Shown here: positions 43,003-51,797 of the stretch, in pieces
Numbering within the stretch: the stretch's first letter is position 1
Layout: each line of letters starts with the position of its first letter
Position numbers and translations under genes: made by a program
Notes under the pieces: model-generated
Seen by the model: the letters and a program-made list of their open reading frames with translations, nothing else
The model's database searches: none
What the model was told of the DNA's origin: nothing
Assembly (NCBI GenBank): GCA_947498415.1
Contig: CANMKB010000003.1
Coordinates: forward strand, 124,001-188,000
Direction of reading: 5' to 3'
Source of the DNA: an uncultured Paracoccaceae bacterium
GTDB taxonomy: Bacteria; Pseudomonadota; Alphaproteobacteria; Rhodobacterales; Rhodobacteraceae
DNA: 64,000 bases

Positions 43003-43863
43003 TTACTTGCCGCTTAGGGCAAAATCCCAATATAGATCACGGGCTTGTTGTGTGATCGGACCGATGTCTAATGCGCGATCTTCAAAGCGTGACACAGGCA
43101 TGACCTTAGCGATATTTCCTGTGCAAAAGATCTCATCGGCGTCGGCGAAATCTTTGACCTTGAGTTTGACCTCCTCAACCGTCACACCAGCATCGCGCAA
43201 CAGGCCAATCACCCGCTGGCGCGTTAGGCCGTTCAAAAAGCATCCGTTTGGCACAGGGGTGCGTACCACACCGTCTTTGACCAAGAATACGTTGGTCGAT
43301 GCGGTTTCAGCCACGTTGCCATCAATGTCGAGCGACAAAGCATTTGAAAACCCGCGGGCCCGTGCCCACGCCATGATGCGGCCGTTGTTCGCATATAGTG
43401 ACCCAGCCTTTGCTTCGGTCAGGGCCATGTCTTGTCTTGGGCGGCAAAATGGAGCGACCGTCAGTGAAAAGGCACCGATTTCTGGCATCGCCATTTCTTC
43501 GATACAGACACAAAAAGCAGTGGAGTCTGGCTCAAGGTCAATGACACCCGGCGTGCTTTCTGTCGCCCACATCATGGGGCGAATATACAGCTGCGCGTCA
43601 TCAGGGTAGGTGGCCACGCCTTCTTTCACGATCTCAACAATCTCATCACCTGAGATATGTGAGACCATGCCAAGCGCCTCGGCAGAGCGGATCAAACGGG
43701 CGCAATGCAGATCGAGGTCAGGCATGACACCTTGGAATTTACGAGCACCGTCAAAGACTTGTGATCCGAGCCACGTCACATGATCCGCCGCGCGAATGAC
43801 GGCAGTGTTCCCATTGTTCCAGGTTCCGTCAAAATACGTACGAATGTTGTCGCTCAGCGCCAT
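43003..43863 (-). CDS. ilvE: Branched-chain amino acid aminotransferase (class IV PLP)
   Basis: 286 residues. VFDGARKFQGVMPDLDLHCARL and YIRPMMWATES match the class IV fold; the Schiff-base Lys lies in ALTEAKAGSLYANN, and the AETASTNVFLVKDGVV phosphate-binding motif follows. It transaminates Leu, Ile and Val; a D-amino acid or lyase activity in this family cannot be excluded. GGAGG six bases before ATG 43863 sets the start. Some 31 bases separate its stop from the convergent permease gene. Confidence 0.88.
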   Translation of the reverse strand: MALSDNIRTYFDGTWNNGNTAVIRAADHVTWLGSQVFDGARKFQGVMPDLDLHCARLIRSAEALGMVSHISGDEIVEIVKEGVATYPDDAQLYIRPMMWATESTPGVIDLEPDSTAFCVCIEEMAMPEIGAFSLTVAPFCRPRQDMALTEAKAGSLYANNGRIMAWARARGFSNALSLDIDGNVAETASTNVFLVKDGVVRTPVPNGCFLNGLTRQRVIGLLRDAGVTVEEVKLKVKDFADADEIFCTGNIAKVMPVSRFEDRALDIGPITQQARDLYWDFALSGK

Positions 43864-43971
43864 CTTTGCCTCCGGGGTGCGCGTTGTAAGTCCAGATGGC
43901 TTAACGCCACTGGTCCAACCACCGCAAGAGGGAAAGGTCACGCACAGGCAATACCTCGCGTCAAAATGAGA

Positions 43972-44949
43972 CTAGCTGCCTGAAAGCGGTGTTTTTCCGT
44001 TTTGACTGTGACGCTCGATCAAACGTTTTTGGCCTTTAGGCGAAGGAATAAACCGAGCCGGTTTTGCCTTGGCTTGAAGCGTCGCAATGCCGGGGAACAG
44101 CAGCTGCAATTCCTCTAACGCCTCTGGTGCCAAGGTCCGCAGTGCTTCGTCACCTGCGAACAGGCTTTCTGAAGGCGCCCCTTCGGCAAAGACCACTTCG
44201 TGGTCATCAAACAGCAAGTGATAATAGGTGAGCGACTCTGTCGGTATTTCTTCGAAAATCCCGGGGAAGGCTGTCAGCTTGACGGCGGCAACCAAGGCTT
44301 CGGCATCACCAAACATACGTTCCGCGATCTTAGAGCTGACCAGCATGCGGTGCTGGCGTGACACCAGCAGATCTCGTTGTGGCAGACCTCCACCAAGGGC
44401 ACCTGCCACAATACGGATCGGGCGCAGTTTTTCGTTGTCGGCTAAGTCTTGGGCACAGACCACGCGGCTGACGTTCATGCGCAGGCTGCGATAGCTGCCG
44501 TCTTGTACCCGGATTTTATCACCACTTTTGAGGTGTTCCACAGGTACGTCGCCGGCGACTGTTGTGATAAGCGTTCCGGCTGCAAAGCAGACCACCTCGT
44601 CATAGTCCCAACCGACGGAGTGGCTTTGGTATCGGCCCAAAGTGGCGCCTTCGGTAAAGGCAGAGCCTTCTTCAGGGGCAAAATACCAGCCACCGTCTGG
44701 CGTGTAGAAGAAGTTGAAGTCTTCGACATGGTCGTTGCCATCGGCATCTGTGAAATTGATTTCAATTTTGTAGGGATTGCTGCCGGTTGTATTGGTTGAG
44801 CCGCCGTTGATGCTGACCATTTCGTTTGCATCAGAACCGCCATCGACGCTGTCATCATCATCGGTAAACACCGCTGTATGTGATGTATTGTACTGCGCGT
44901 TATAGCCGGTTCCCGACCACTGAAAGACTGTCATCTCATAAGTGGGCAT
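43972..44949 (-). CDS. Hint domain (Hint_2) protein, third copy
   Basis: 325 residues. The N-terminal part differs from the two copies at 7-10 kb: it is acidic (VFTDDDDSVDGGSDANEM) and ends NFFYTPDGGWYFAPEEG. The Hint_2 domain starts VVCFAAGTLITTVAGDVPVE (Cys nucleophile), continues with SRQHRMLVSS and ends LLFDDHEVVFAEGAPSES. The Hint part is clearly homologous to the other two. The start MPTYEMTVFQ (44949) aligns with the MP starts of the others; an ATG two codons upstream is also possible. Divergent from the secreted protein of the biosynthetic locus. Confidence 0.83.
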   Translation of the reverse strand: MPTYEMTVFQWSGTGYNAQYNTSHTAVFTDDDDSVDGGSDANEMVSINGGSTNTTGSNPYKIEINFTDADGNDHVEDFNFFYTPDGGWYFAPEEGSAFTEGATLGRYQSHSVGWDYDEVVCFAAGTLITTVAGDVPVEHLKSGDKIRVQDGSYRSLRMNVSRVVCAQDLADNEKLRPIRIVAGALGGGLPQRDLLVSRQHRMLVSSKIAERMFGDAEALVAAVKLTAFPGIFEEIPTESLTYYHLLFDDHEVVFAEGAPSESLFAGDEALRTLAPEALEELQLLFPGIATLQAKAKPARFIPSPKGQKRLIERHSQNGKTPLSGS

Positions 44950-45248
44950 TGTCATTTTCCTCAATATTCGCAGCGCCGTAGCGCATTGATTGTCGTGATT
45001 CTTTTGGCCCAATCTGCAAAGTTGAGCTGTTCACTTTGAGAAGAGGAATATCATAATTTGCGCCGTTCGACGAATTTTTTCCGCAAAAACCTCTGCAATG
45101 TCACGTATTTGCGGCATTTAGGCGTGTTTTCGCACTCGCAGCGAAGTGACCATCTCGCGTTGAAATTGTACTTTTTCCTGCGGTGGTTGGATAAATTTCG
45201 TGATAGAAAGCGCCTGACCGTCGACTAAGACGCCAAAAGGGGACCGCC

Positions 45249-48176
45249 ATGAAGGCATTTGGCAGAGCTTTAACGCTCCTTCTAACGTTGTGCTTTGCTG
45301 GAACTGTTTCAGCGAAATCAGAAGAGCGTAAAGTTTATGTGTTCGGCAATAGTCTGATCCATCATGCGACAGACTCCGATGAAACCACGGTTCCGCATTG
45401 GTTGGCCTATTTTGCAGCGCTGGATGGCAATACCCTTGGTCTGGATGGCCAGTGGGGTTTTATGCGTAACTTCGCAGGAGAGCTGCCGCCCAAACCTAAT
45501 TGGGGCTTTAAAAACGTAACCTCTGCTTGGTCGCGACAGTTTCGCAGTTTTGAACAGGTTGGGTTTGACGTAATCTTGGTAAACCCTGCCAATTTCATTC
45601 AGTACAAAAATGCGGCAGAACCCTACGATGGGGAAAATCCACTTGGCACAACCCCTTTGGGTGCAGCGTCTGACTTGCTTAATGGTGTTTCGGCGGACAA
45701 ACGCTTTGTGATCTATGAAGGCTGGGCGGATATGGCACCGTTTGCCAGCCGCTTTCCGCCACGGGCACGTGGTTTGCGCAAGTATCACGCCTTTAACCAA
45801 GGTGACTATCACGCCTGGTATGTCGACTTTGCCGCGCAGCTTCAGCAGTTGCATCCAGAGGCGACAATTGAATTGATCCCAGTCGCCCGCATTCTTGCCC
45901 GTGCCTTCCAAGAAACCGATCTGCGCGATATTCCTGTGCAAGATCTCTACTCAGATGATGCCCCCCACGGAACGGCGACATTGTATTTCTTGGCCGCGGC
46001 AGCGACCTATGCGGGTTTGTATGATGCGCTGCCGCAGATTGGCACGCCGCCATCCACCGTTCACCCATTGGTCGCACAGAATTTTGACGCGTTCTTATCC
46101 ATCTTGGGCGAAGAGGTTGGTCAGGATAGCGCCGCCGCCGCGGTGCCGGCCAACATTGTCACAGAAGTTGAAGAGCCTGCTGAAGAGCCGGTTGCCGAAA
46201 CGCCTGTCGAAGTGGCCACGATTGATGAAAGCGAAGACACCACACCGCGCGATGTGGTGGCCACCACAGATACACAATCTGAATTTGTTCCGGCGCTCGG
46301 CATGGGCCTTGAGGGGATCGCGGATTGGTCGACACAGGTTCCTTTTGTGGATCACATGAAATCTGCACGCCATTGGGTGGGGCATTTGCCTGGCCAATGG
46401 GGAGGTTGGGGCATGGAAGAACTGATCAATGCTGGTGCGTTGGATGACCACGGTTGGCCAACCCGTATTCCACCGCAGCTCGATAAGATCGAAACTTTTA
46501 TGCTGACGGAAATTTCTGAAGAGGTCACAAACCTCGAAGGGATTTATCGCCTGACCTATGAAGGCAAAGGGACCCTCAACATCGGCGGCACGACACGCGC
46601 CGTGCGCTATGGCACCAATGAAATCTGGTTCCATTTCGCGCCGGGGGATGGGTCAATTGTCGTTTCCATCAGTGACACCGATCCCGAAGGCACGGGCGAC
46701 TACATACGCAACATCTCTGTTGTGCGCGAAGATCAGATTCCGCTGCACGAACTTGGCGTGGTCTTTAACCCTGACTGGGTGGCACGGGTGCAAGATGTGC
46801 GGTCGCTGCGGTTTATGGATTGGATGTTTACCAACGGCTCGCCCATTCAAACCTGGGACGAACGCCCGCGTGTTGAAGACTTTAGCTACAGCAATCGCGG
46901 TGTGCCTTTGTCTTTGATGCTAGAGCTGTCAAACCAAATAGGGATCGACCCTTGGTTTACGATGCCACACCAAGCCGATGACGAATATGTCCGCAACTTT
47001 GCCGAAGCCGTGCGCACAGGCTTGCGCCCCGGTCTTAGGGCACATGTCGAATATTCAAACGAAGTTTGGAATTTCTTGTTCCCGCAAGCTCATTGGGCGG
47101 TTGAACAGGCGAACATGCGCTGGGGCGAGGATAAATCTGGCGATGCGTGGCTGCAATTTGCAGGCGCACGTGCCGCGGAAGTGATGGACATCTGGACAGA
47201 GGTCTTCGGCGACGAAGCCGCGACTCGGCTTAAGCGGGTTGTGGCAACACACACAGGATGGCCCGGCTTAGAGGAAGGCCTGTTGCAGGCGCCGCTCGCA
47301 GTGGCAGAGGGGGCAAAGCCTCCGGTTGAGTCGTTTGATGCCTATGCGGTGACGGGTTATTTCGGGCTAGAGCTTGGAAACGAAGATGGGCCCAAAGAAG
47401 TTCTGGAATGGCTTAAAGCTGATGCAGAACGTGAGAACCCTTATGACATGGCTGTGCAGAAAGCTGTTGCAGCGCTGCGCACCGGATCGTTCAAAACTTT
47501 GCTAACCGAGGAATGGCCATACCAAGCAGAGATCGCCCGCGCAAATGGGCTAGAACTGATCATGTATGAGGGTGGCACGCATGTCGTTGGGATTGGGGAT
47601 TGGACCGGAAACGATGATCTGACCGCCTTTTTCAACCATCTGAACTACACGCCGGAAATGGCCACGCTGTATCGTGAACTGCTTGAACAATGGACAGCCT
47701 TGGGCGGGACGATGTTCAACGCTTATGTCGATGTGGCAGAGCCGTCTCAGTGGGGCAGCTGGGGTGCATTGCGCCACCTACAAGATGATAACCCGCGATA
47801 TGATGCGCTTTTGGCGTACAACACCGCTGGTGCAGCTTGGGGGGATGGACGCAGCTACGAGAATTTCGCCAATGGCCTACGCCTTGGCGGCAGTCCGGTT
47901 GGTGACATTCTCGTAGGCACGATCTACAGCGACATCATCCTCGCCGGTGAGGGCGATGACGAGCTGGTATCTGTGGGGGGGCATGACTACCTACATGGCG
48001 GTGAGGGCCTTGATCATGTTGTGCTGCCGGGTGCGCTTGATGAATTTGAATTCATTCGTGAAGGCAACCGCTTACACGCCAAATCGCGCCATGGGGATGT
48101 GCGCATGGTTGGGGTCGAAACCCTTGCCTTTGCTGCAGAACCTAATGTGATTTTGTCAGTCTCAGATTTCTTTTGA
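45249..48176 (+). CDS. Secreted multidomain protein: SGNH-like, glycosidase-like and RTX repeats
   Basis: 975 residues with a Sec signal peptide (MKAFGRALTLLLTLCFAGTVSA). Residues about 28-280 resemble an SGNH-hydrolase fold (VYVFGNSLIHHA, with a final DDAPHGT that recalls the DxxH block). An acidic Pro/Glu linker follows. Residues about 350-830 look like a TIM-barrel glycosidase (ARVQDVRSLRFMDWM, VEYSNEVWNFLFPQ, LTEEWPYQAE, LIMYEGGTHVVG), in which NEVWN and YEGGTH may hold the acid/base and nucleophile Glu. The end has GSPVGDILVGTIYSDIIL-AGEGDDEL, hemolysin-type Ca-binding repeats. Surface polysaccharide processing is inferred from domains and the glycosyltransferase neighbours. It overlaps the convergent GT4 gene by 15 bases. 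Confidence 0.75.
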   Translation: MKAFGRALTLLLTLCFAGTVSAKSEERKVYVFGNSLIHHATDSDETTVPHWLAYFAALDGNTLGLDGQWGFMRNFAGELPPKPNWGFKNVTSAWSRQFRSFEQVGFDVILVNPANFIQYKNAAEPYDGENPLGTTPLGAASDLLNGVSADKRFVIYEGWADMAPFASRFPPRARGLRKYHAFNQGDYHAWYVDFAAQLQQLHPEATIELIPVARILARAFQETDLRDIPVQDLYSDDAPHGTATLYFLAAAATYAGLYDALPQIGTPPSTVHPLVAQNFDAFLSILGEEVGQDSAAAAVPANIVTEVEEPAEEPVAETPVEVATIDESEDTTPRDVVATTDTQSEFVPALGMGLEGIADWSTQVPFVDHMKSARHWVGHLPGQWGGWGMEELINAGALDDHGWPTRIPPQLDKIETFMLTEISEEVTNLEGIYRLTYEGKGTLNIGGTTRAVRYGTNEIWFHFAPGDGSIVVSISDTDPEGTGDYIRNISVVREDQIPLHELGVVFNPDWVARVQDVRSLRFMDWMFTNGSPIQTWDERPRVEDFSYSNRGVPLSLMLELSNQIGIDPWFTMPHQADDEYVRNFAEAVRTGLRPGLRAHVEYSNEVWNFLFPQAHWAVEQANMRWGEDKSGDAWLQFAGARAAEVMDIWTEVFGDEAATRLKRVVATHTGWPGLEEGLLQAPLAVAEGAKPPVESFDAYAVTGYFGLELGNEDGPKEVLEWLKADAERENPYDMAVQKAVAALRTGSFKTLLTEEWPYQAEIARANGLELIMYEGGTHVVGIGDWTGNDDLTAFFNHLNYTPEMATLYRELLEQWTALGGTMFNAYVDVAEPSQWGSWGALRHLQDDNPRYDALLAYNTAGAAWGDGRSYENFANGLRLGGSPVGDILVGTIYSDIILAGEGDDELVSVGGHDYLHGGEGLDHVVLPGALDEFEFIREGNRLHAKSRHGDVRMVGVETLAFAAEPNVILSVSDFF

Positions 48177-49382
48177 TATCCGAAGGTCGAGCGATTCACG
48201 TGCGATCAGCTCGGCCCCTTTTTCACAGTTAAAACGATCCAGAATGCGTTCACGCCCGTCCAGACCCAGTTGCCGGGCTTTTTCAGGATTTGCAGCGATC
48301 AACTGAATTGCTCCGGCTAACGATTCTGGTGACTTTGGTGCGACCATCAATCCGTCTCGCCCATCGCGGATCAGCTCTGGCACACCGCCAGCCTTGGTGC
48401 CAATGGTTGGCACTTGGCAAGACATGGCTTCCATATAAGCCACGCCCAAAGGCTCATGCCAGCTGGCCAAAGCAAAGACGTGAGCATCAAGTAAGTATCG
48501 ACGCACCTCTTCGGCGCTGATGGCACCAAGGAGGGTCACGTGGTTTTCAAGGCCCAGCTCGACGATGCGGTCCTCGAGTGTTTTGCGATAGCCCGTTCCC
48601 CCCTCATCATCTTCACCAGCGATGTCCAAACGCACATCCAAGCCGCGATCGCGCAAGATGCGGATGGCTTGCATCAAATCTTGATGGCCCTTCACGATGT
48701 TTAAGCGCCCACAGGTAAAGACCCGCAGGGTTTCACCCATTTGATAAGGCACATAGGGCGCGTGACGTTTCAATACATTCACATCAACGCCCATGGGCTG
48801 AACAAAAACCTTTTCAGGGCGGTCATCCCCCACTTGATCCGGCAATTCGTTCAACAGCTTTTCAGTAATAACAGTAGCAAACTTTGCGTGTCGCCATTTC
48901 AAGCGTTGGCCAAGGCCGTAATCAGAATAGGGGCCGTGTAATGTCAGAGAATAGGTTGGTCCGCCCAATTGATGGGCCAACATCGCAACCAAAGCAGACC
49001 GTGCACAGGAATGGGCATGAACATGTGTAATTCCCTGACGCGCACAGCTTTCCTTAAGGCGTTGCGCGGCGGCCGATGCGATGGCCAAATCCTTGGCCAG
49101 CTCGCGCCCCTCGCGCATGACATCTTTAGCCCAGATCGCAGGCGAAACGCCCAACGCGGCCCGCGCCGCGTGTTTGGGGTTCATATTTCCCAAATACTCG
49201 GTCCGCGCCATGGCCTCGTCTGACCATTTATGCGAAATCAACCCCTTGGGGGGTGGGCGCGTGCTAAACAGCGCAACATTGATGCCCATTCGCTCCAGCG
49301 CAAGAATTTCGCGCCAAAAGAAAATATGGGTCTGGCCCGGGAACTGCGGTATCAGGTATCCAAGAGTAGGCAAAGAAGGCAA
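48162..49382 (-). CDS. GT4 family glycosyltransferase (exopolysaccharide, EpsE-like)
   Basis: 406 residues in the GT-B fold. N-terminal YLIPQFPGQTHIFFWREILAL, His-rich HVHAHSCARSAL, and the C-terminal nucleotide-sugar part VFTCGRLNIVKGHQDLMQAI with the E-x7-E motif in HEPLGVAYMEAMSC and GGVPELI. Retaining sugar transferase working at the cytoplasmic membrane face, as in exopolysaccharide (EpsE-like) gene sets. Divergent from the GT2-flippase pair. Confidence 0.87.
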   Translation of the reverse strand: MPSLPTLGYLIPQFPGQTHIFFWREILALERMGINVALFSTRPPPKGLISHKWSDEAMARTEYLGNMNPKHAARAALGVSPAIWAKDVMREGRELAKDLAIASAAAQRLKESCARQGITHVHAHSCARSALVAMLAHQLGGPTYSLTLHGPYSDYGLGQRLKWRHAKFATVITEKLLNELPDQVGDDRPEKVFVQPMGVDVNVLKRHAPYVPYQMGETLRVFTCGRLNIVKGHQDLMQAIRILRDRGLDVRLDIAGEDDEGGTGYRKTLEDRIVELGLENHVTLLGAISAEEVRRYLLDAHVFALASWHEPLGVAYMEAMSCQVPTIGTKAGGVPELIRDGRDGLMVAPKSPESLAGAIQLIAANPEKARQLGLDGRERILDRFNCEKGAELIARESLDLRISKEI

Positions 49383-49490
49383 TGAAACGCTCGGCTGCTG
49401 TCAAAGTGGGGTATTCGATCTTAGGAATCGGCTATCACATCCCGCGACACAAGCCGAGACTAAAGACGCCGTAACAAAGCAGGACTTGTG

Positions 49491-50318
49491 ATGAAAACGA
49501 GCATCATCATCCCCGCAAACAACGAAGCGCATTGGATGAGCGCATGTCTCGAGGCTGTTCTGGCCTCGCAGCGGATGGATGGCGCACAGATAATTGTCGT
49601 TGCCAACGGCTGTACCGATGAAACAGCCCGGGTGGCGAAGCGCTATAATGTATTGGCGCAAGAGCAGGGCTGGTCGGTCGAAGTGATCGAAACAGAAATT
49701 GGCAACAAGCTTCATGCATTGAATCTTGGGGACCGTGCCGCGACGGGCGACATACTGATATATCTTGATGCGGATGTGCGCGTTGGGCCACGCGTATTGG
49801 GCCAAATGGAACGCTCGCTTGACCGCGACGCGCCTGCTTGGGCAAGTGGCGAACTTCAGATGGCAGCGGGCAGTTGGGTCAGCCGGGCCTATGCACGCTT
49901 CTGGGGCAGGGTGCCCTTTATGGAAAAAAGTGTGCCCGGCGCTGGTTTGTTTGGCGTCAACCGCGCAGGCCGCGCCCGCTGGGGCGATTTCCCGGATATC
50001 ATTTCAGATGACATGTTTGTTCGCCTGCATTTCACACCACGTGAACGAATTGGCGTAGCAGGCAACTACGTTTGGCCGGTGGCCGAGGGCTGGTCAAACC
50101 TTGTCAAAGTGCGCCGTCGTCAAAACGCCGGTGTTGCGCAATTGGCTGAGCAATATCCAGAGCTGATGAAAAACGAAGACAAAGGCGAGTTCACCAAAGA
50201 ACAAAAAATCAATTTGGCCCTCAGCCGACCGATTGCATTTTTGGTGTATTCATCTGTGGCTTGGGCCGTGCGCCTGACCGACAAGAAACACACCACCGAT
50301 TGGGATCGCGGACGATGA
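49491..50318 (+). CDS. GT2 family glycosyltransferase
   Basis: 275 residues, GT-A fold. SIIIPANNEAHWMSACLEAVL at the N-terminus, metal-binding DxD region LIYLDADVRVG, and DFPDIISDDMFVRL as the acceptor/ED-type motif. A C-terminal hydrophobic stretch (PIAFLVYSSVAWAV) may associate with the membrane. AGGA precedes ATG 49491. Its stop overlaps the flippase start by ATGA, so the two are translationally coupled. Sugar specificity unknown. Confidence 0.87.
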   Translation: MKTSIIIPANNEAHWMSACLEAVLASQRMDGAQIIVVANGCTDETARVAKRYNVLAQEQGWSVEVIETEIGNKLHALNLGDRAATGDILIYLDADVRVGPRVLGQMERSLDRDAPAWASGELQMAAGSWVSRAYARFWGRVPFMEKSVPGAGLFGVNRAGRARWGDFPDIISDDMFVRLHFTPRERIGVAGNYVWPVAEGWSNLVKVRRRQNAGVAQLAEQYPELMKNEDKGEFTKEQKINLALSRPIAFLVYSSVAWAVRLTDKKHTTDWDRGR

Positions 50319-51700
50319 ACACGCCTTTGCCTCAGGGCCGCTTGGCGCGATTGCTACGAGGCGACGCGCTTTCGGCTAAGGCCATTCGTGGCGTTGCATT
50401 AACGATCTTTGGATTTGGCGGGTCTCAGGTGCTTCGTCTGATCTCAAACTTGATTTTGACGCGGCTGTTGTTCCCCGAAGCCTTTGGCATGATGGCGCTG
50501 GTTTACGTCTTTATGCAGGGGTTGAATAACTTTTCCGATGTTGGAATCACACCCTCGATCATGCAAAGCAAACGCGGCGATGATCGCGATTTTCTGAACA
50601 CCGCATGGACGATTCAGGTCATCCGGGGGGCTTTGCTATGGGTGTGTACCTGTATTTTGGCCTATCCCGCGGCACAATTTTATGACGCCCCTCAATTGGG
50701 GCAAATCCTACCGATCATCGGTCTGACCCTTGTTATTTCAGGCTTTAACCCAACTCGCTTAGATACGGCCAATCGCCATCTTCAATTCGGTCGCCTTACC
50801 GCGATTGATATTGCGTCGCAGGTGGTAAGCCTCATCATTGCTGTGATCGCTGCCTGGATCCTTGGATCAGTCTGGGCCTTGGTGATCTCGGGCGTCATTG
50901 GCGGGCTTGTGCAACTTGCCTTTCTATCGTTCTTTCTGCCGGGCGAACGCAATCGTTTCCGTTGGGAAAAAGAAGCCTCTAACGAATTGATAAACTTTGG
51001 AAAATGGATTTTTTTATCAACTGTTGTGGGCTTTTTCCTAAGCCAAGGTGACAAGATTATTCTTGGTAAATACCTTTCGCTGGAAACGCTTGGAATTTAC
51101 AACATTGGCTTCTTTCTCGCGAGCTTTCCTTTGTTACTGGGCGGGACGGTCACGCGCCGAATTCTGATCCCGATTTACCGTGAACGCCCGCCCAAAGAGA
51201 GCCGCGCCAACTTTAAGAAATTGCAAAAAATGCGGTTCCTTTTGTCGGCCGCTTTGCTTTGCATGATGGCCAGCCTTGCCATGATGGGCAGCTGGCTCAT
51301 CGAGGTGTTATATGACCCCCGATACATCCTTGCAGGTGGTATCCTTGTGGTCATTGCCTGCGCGCAGCTTCCCCAATTGATTGCTTTGACGTATGATCAA
51401 GCAGCATTAGCGGCGGGGGACTCCAAACGCTTTTTTGTGCTGGCCCTGTCCCGAGCAGTTCTGATGATTGCAGGACTGGTGATCGGGGTAGAGCTTTATG
51501 GCCTACTTGGCGCCTTGATGGGACAAGGCCTGGCCATGACGCTTGTCTTTCCTGTGGTGGTCTGGTTGGCCCGCCATCAAGGGACATGGGACCCAGTACA
51601 CGACGCTGCCTATGCTGGGTTGGGTACGGCGTTAATGGCACTGGCGGTCTACATAAATTGGCCCGCCATCACAGCCCTGATCGCCTTGAATTCGCCTTGA
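50315..51700 (+). CDS. Polysaccharide/oligosaccharide flippase (Wzx-like, MOP superfamily)
   Basis: 461-residue inner-membrane protein with about twelve to fourteen helices. The family start is AIRGVALTIFGFGGSQVLRLISNLILTRLL-FPEAFGMMALV, followed by the conserved FSDVGITPSIMQSKRG region. It would move an undecaprenyl-linked or lipid-linked glycan across the inner membrane. The ATG at 50315 overlaps the GT2 stop. A flippase beside a PKS-NRPS suggests that a lipid-linked glycoconjugate is exported. Confidence 0.87.
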   Translation: MNTPLPQGRLARLLRGDALSAKAIRGVALTIFGFGGSQVLRLISNLILTRLLFPEAFGMMALVYVFMQGLNNFSDVGITPSIMQSKRGDDRDFLNTAWTIQVIRGALLWVCTCILAYPAAQFYDAPQLGQILPIIGLTLVISGFNPTRLDTANRHLQFGRLTAIDIASQVVSLIIAVIAAWILGSVWALVISGVIGGLVQLAFLSFFLPGERNRFRWEKEASNELINFGKWIFLSTVVGFFLSQGDKIILGKYLSLETLGIYNIGFFLASFPLLLGGTVTRRILIPIYRERPPKESRANFKKLQKMRFLLSAALLCMMASLAMMGSWLIEVLYDPRYILAGGILVVIACAQLPQLIALTYDQAALAAGDSKRFFVLALSRAVLMIAGLVIGVELYGLLGALMGQGLAMTLVFPVVVWLARHQGTWDPVHDAAYAGLGTALMALAVYINWPAITALIALNSP

Positions 51701-51797
51701 TCTAACCAAGTTGATGCACGGTTTTCCTTTTATCAAAAAGGTAACAAGACCAGCGCGTTAAGCTTGGTCTGCAAGGCAACTTTTATCGAGTGATGGC

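Noticed and set aside
44956..45248. Intergenic region of about 290 bases between the third Hint gene and the secreted protein gene
   Set aside because: It is A/T-rich near the middle and must hold two divergent promoters, but no clear motif, RNA gene or repeat could be identified.
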